Part shown: positions 6,132-7,633 of the stretch, one piece after another
Numbering within the stretch: the first letter of the stretch is position 1
Layout of the letters: each line of letters begins with the position of its first letter
From: an uncultured Mycoplasmatota bacterium
GTDB lineage: Bacteria; Bacillota_I; Bacilli_A; RF39; UBA660
Assembly: GCA_946494435.1 (NCBI GenBank)
Contig: CAMMBO010000038.1
Coordinates: 1 to 7,633, forward strand
Direction: 5' to 3'
DNA: 7,633 nucleotides
The notes under the pieces: model-generated
What the model was told of the DNA's origin: nothing
The model's input: only the letters and a program-made list of their open reading frames with translations
The model's database searches: none
Translations under genes and position numbers: made by a program

Positions 6132-6740
6132 TCATTTCATTAAACTATTATATAAATTATTAGCATTAGTAAAATCTGCTATCATCAAAAAGTTATCTAT
6201 GTAGTTACCTTTTTCATTCTTATAGTTTAAATAATAAGCATGTTCCCACATATCCATATTAAATAATGGAATAAACCCAAAAGACTGAGGTAGTTCTTGA
6301 TTAGATAGATTTATAATATCTAAATCACCATTATCTTTCACTACTAAAAAGGTATAACCATATCCTTTTAAACTCATGGCTTTATTCTTAAACTCTAAAA
6401 AGAAGTTATCTATACTTCCATACTTTTTATCTATATCTTCTTTTAACTTTCCACTTGGTAAAACTCTATTAGGACTCATACTCTTCCAGTATAAGTTATG
6501 ATTTAAGACACCACCTAAATTATATAGAATATCTACTCTATCACTTTCATTAAATTTATCAATATGATAGAATAACTCATCTATATCATAACGATAATCA
6601 AAATTATTTTTTAATAACAAAAGATTTAATTTATTTAAATAATTCTGTTCATGTTTATGATAATGAAGTCCCATTGTATGAGTATCAATATAGGGCTCTA
6701 AATCTTGAAACAAATAAGGTAATACAGGTAATTTATACAT
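6132..6740 (-). CDS. sodA: Superoxide dismutase (Fe/Mn family)
   Basis: This is a cytosolic enzyme that turns superoxide into O2 and H2O2. It has 202 aa, normal for the family. The start YKLPVLPY and the pattern LEPYIDTHTMGLHYHKH are typical. The metal ligands are His26, His81 (LNHNLYW), Asp163 and His167 (DMWEHAYY); His30 and the gateway Tyr34 are present. GG at 76-77 together with Gln148 in SNQELP is the Mn-type arrangement, but metal use cannot be settled this way. GYGYTFLVV at 126-134 has Tyr/Phe where classic enzymes have Trp, as in clostridial relatives. Glu31 replaces a common His, and the C-terminal Trp residues are Leu185 and Phe190. The frame stays open upstream to a TTG at 6773, but ATG 6740 has GGGAG nine bases before it and gives the usual N-terminus. 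The gene ends in TGA. Confidence 0.93.
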   Translation of the reverse strand: MYKLPVLPYLFQDLEPYIDTHTMGLHYHKHEQNYLNKLNLLLLKNNFDYRYDIDELFYHIDKFNESDRVDILYNLGGVLNHNLYWKSMSPNRVLPSGKLKEDIDKKYGSIDNFFLEFKNKAMSLKGYGYTFLVVKDNGDLDIINLSNQELPQSFGFIPLFNMDMWEHAYYLNYKNEKGNYIDNFLMIADFTNANNLYNSLMK

Positions 6741-6759
6741 AAAACTCAACTCCCATAAT

Positions 6760-6788
6760 AGTTTATGTAACAAATATCTAAAAGTTAA
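6760..6788 (-). promoter_or_regulatory. Possible weak promoter of the dismutase gene
   Basis: On the minus strand: TTAACT (6788-6783), 17 bases, TAAACT (6765-6760). It lies between the upstream terminator and the GGGAG ribosome site at 6754-6750, so the short leader is tight but possible. Both hexamers are imperfect. The main support is that a terminator stands just upstream and the gene needs a start signal. Confidence 0.3.
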
Positions 6789-6812
6789 AACTCGAGCTAT
6801 TAAAACTCGAGT
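6780..6812 (-). terminator. Rho-independent terminator after the unknown 263-aa gene
   Basis: Two identical CTCGAG palindromes (6791-6796 and 6806-6811), with the flanking A6790 and T6812, form a 7-bp stem with a 9-base loop. On the minus strand the stem is followed by TTTTAACTTTT. It stands 14 bp beyond the TAG stop at 6827. The stem could also form on the plus strand, followed by TCTCTATTATTTTT, so it may work in both directions. Confidence 0.7.
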
Positions 6813-6826
6813 CTCTATTATTTTTA

Positions 6827-7618
6827 CTATTGTCTTGGACCTTTTCTCTTATTAACCATATTTTTTATAAACTCATACATCTTGTCTGCCGTATCATCTT
6901 TTTCTATTTCAAAAACCTCATTTATACTTATATTGGTATTAAATTTTATATATTGATCAAAAGCTGAAGCTCCTTTACCTGCTAAAAGAGCAAATTTTAC
7001 TTCTACATATCTATTATCTATAACGCTTTTGAATTGACACATAGAATTAGGTGTACAAACAACAGATCTTACCTGTTCAATTATATCTTTTTTATCTACA
7101 CTTGCTATCATACCATATTCTTTCTGTCTAACTTTAGCAGGTTTCATAGCAGGTAATTCTAATAGTTTATGAATAAACTCACCAATAAGTAAATTTTCTA
7201 GTGTTTCTCTTATCTCATAATCAGTAGAAAATAATATAGGGTTAATAGGATCATACTTTAATTCATCAGTAAGTTCTTTATGCATCTTTACTTTTTCACT
7301 TTGACTTCTACTAATTAAAGTGAAAGCAAACATCTCTAAGTCTGATAATGTATCAGGATACTTCTTTAATTGTTCCATTTTATATTGTTTAAAACTAGGA
7401 TCTTCATCTAATAATTTTCTAAATCCATCAACTAACTCTACTGCTGCTTCTTCAGTACTTTCACCTTTACTTTCAAGGAATCTCTTAAACATCCCATTAT
7501 TACCATATCTTAAAAGTTCTTCTAAAGCATATATCTGTAGAATAGATAAACGTCCTATTTCATTATCATATAAATCTTGAACTTCATTTCTAAATTCTTC
7601 ATCACTATTATACTTCAT
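6827..7618 (-). CDS. Hypothetical protein, helical, possibly incomplete at its 5' end
   Basis: I do not recognise this protein. From the ATG at 7618 it has 263 aa, with no signal peptide or membrane helix. Residues 1-155 are charged and probably all helical: EEFRNEVQDLYDNE, IYALEELLRYG, and YEIRETLENLLIGEFIHKLLEL near 134-155. Residues 160-230 look more mixed, with a short C-x5-C pair (Cys188, Cys194, in VVCTPNSMCQF), a strand-like RYVEVKFALL, then GKGASAFDQY. The tail is basic (MVNKRKGPRQ). No ribosome site precedes the ATG, and the five codons between it and the window edge are in frame without a stop, so the real start may lie outside the window. It is closed by its own terminator and ends in TAG. 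No function is proposed. Confidence 0.7.
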   Translation of the reverse strand: MKYNSDEEFRNEVQDLYDNEIGRLSILQIYALEELLRYGNNGMFKRFLESKGESTEEAAVELVDGFRKLLDEDPSFKQYKMEQLKKYPDTLSDLEMFAFTLISRSQSEKVKMHKELTDELKYDPINPILFSTDYEIRETLENLLIGEFIHKLLELPAMKPAKVRQKEYGMIASVDKKDIIEQVRSVVCTPNSMCQFKSVIDNRYVEVKFALLAGKGASAFDQYIKFNTNISINEVFEIEKDDTADKMYEFIKNMVNKRKGPRQ

Positions 7619-7633
7619 TATAAATTCATTAAC

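Noticed and set aside
6132..6134. Use of genetic code 4 (TGA as Trp)
   Set aside because: The Trp codons checked are TGG, full-length proteins result with TGA as stop, and the dismutase ends properly at TGA.
6741..6773. N-terminal extension of the dismutase from TTG (11 extra residues)
   Set aside because: The extension would be translated through the GGGAG ribosome site and the putative promoter. ATG 6740 gives the usual family N-terminus.

Overview
The window is AT-rich (about 30% G+C by eye) and very compact. Every gene I can support lies on the minus strand, so transcription runs from high to low coordinates. Trp is read from TGG, no reading frame needs TGA as Trp, and one gene ends in TGA, so the standard bacterial code fits. 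AGGA-type ribosome sites, U-tract terminators, a SpoIIIE-length FtsK and a clostridial-type superoxide dismutase point to a low-GC Bacillota, perhaps a gut Bacilli/Erysipelotrichia-like lineage. The exact taxon cannot be fixed from this sequence.

In transcription order: (1) 7618-6827, an unrecognised 263-aa, probably soluble helical protein whose frame stays open to the window edge. It is closed by a terminator built from two CTCGAG palindromes. (2) 6740-6132, an Fe/Mn superoxide dismutase. (3) 6069-5017, a cytosolic alpha/beta-hydrolase (lipase-like) with its own strong promoter and a terminator whose loop holds the stop codon. (4) 4886-3930, a CaCA-family Na+/Ca2+ antiporter with its own promoter. 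(5) 3858-3643, a 71-aa free-standing winged-helix protein behind three 12-bp direct repeats and without a visible ribosome site. (6) 3624-2566, an M3-like zinc metallopeptidase 18 nt downstream of (5), probably in one operon with it. (7) 2479-200, FtsK/SpoIIIE DNA translocase with a good promoter and a stop-overlapping terminator. (8) 136-1, the first 45 codons of a probable U32-family peptidase.

Most genes look like independent short transcription units of housekeeping or stress type: DNA segregation, superoxide removal, calcium export and proteolysis. No mobile element, CRISPR array, tRNA or rRNA was seen, and no gene-free stretch exceeds about 130 bases. The least ordinary part is 3643-3929 with its neighbour. 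There a minimal winged-helix protein resembles the C-terminal wing of AlbA/Fic-type proteins, is preceded by iteron-like repeats over its promoter, and is coupled to a reduced gluzincin.
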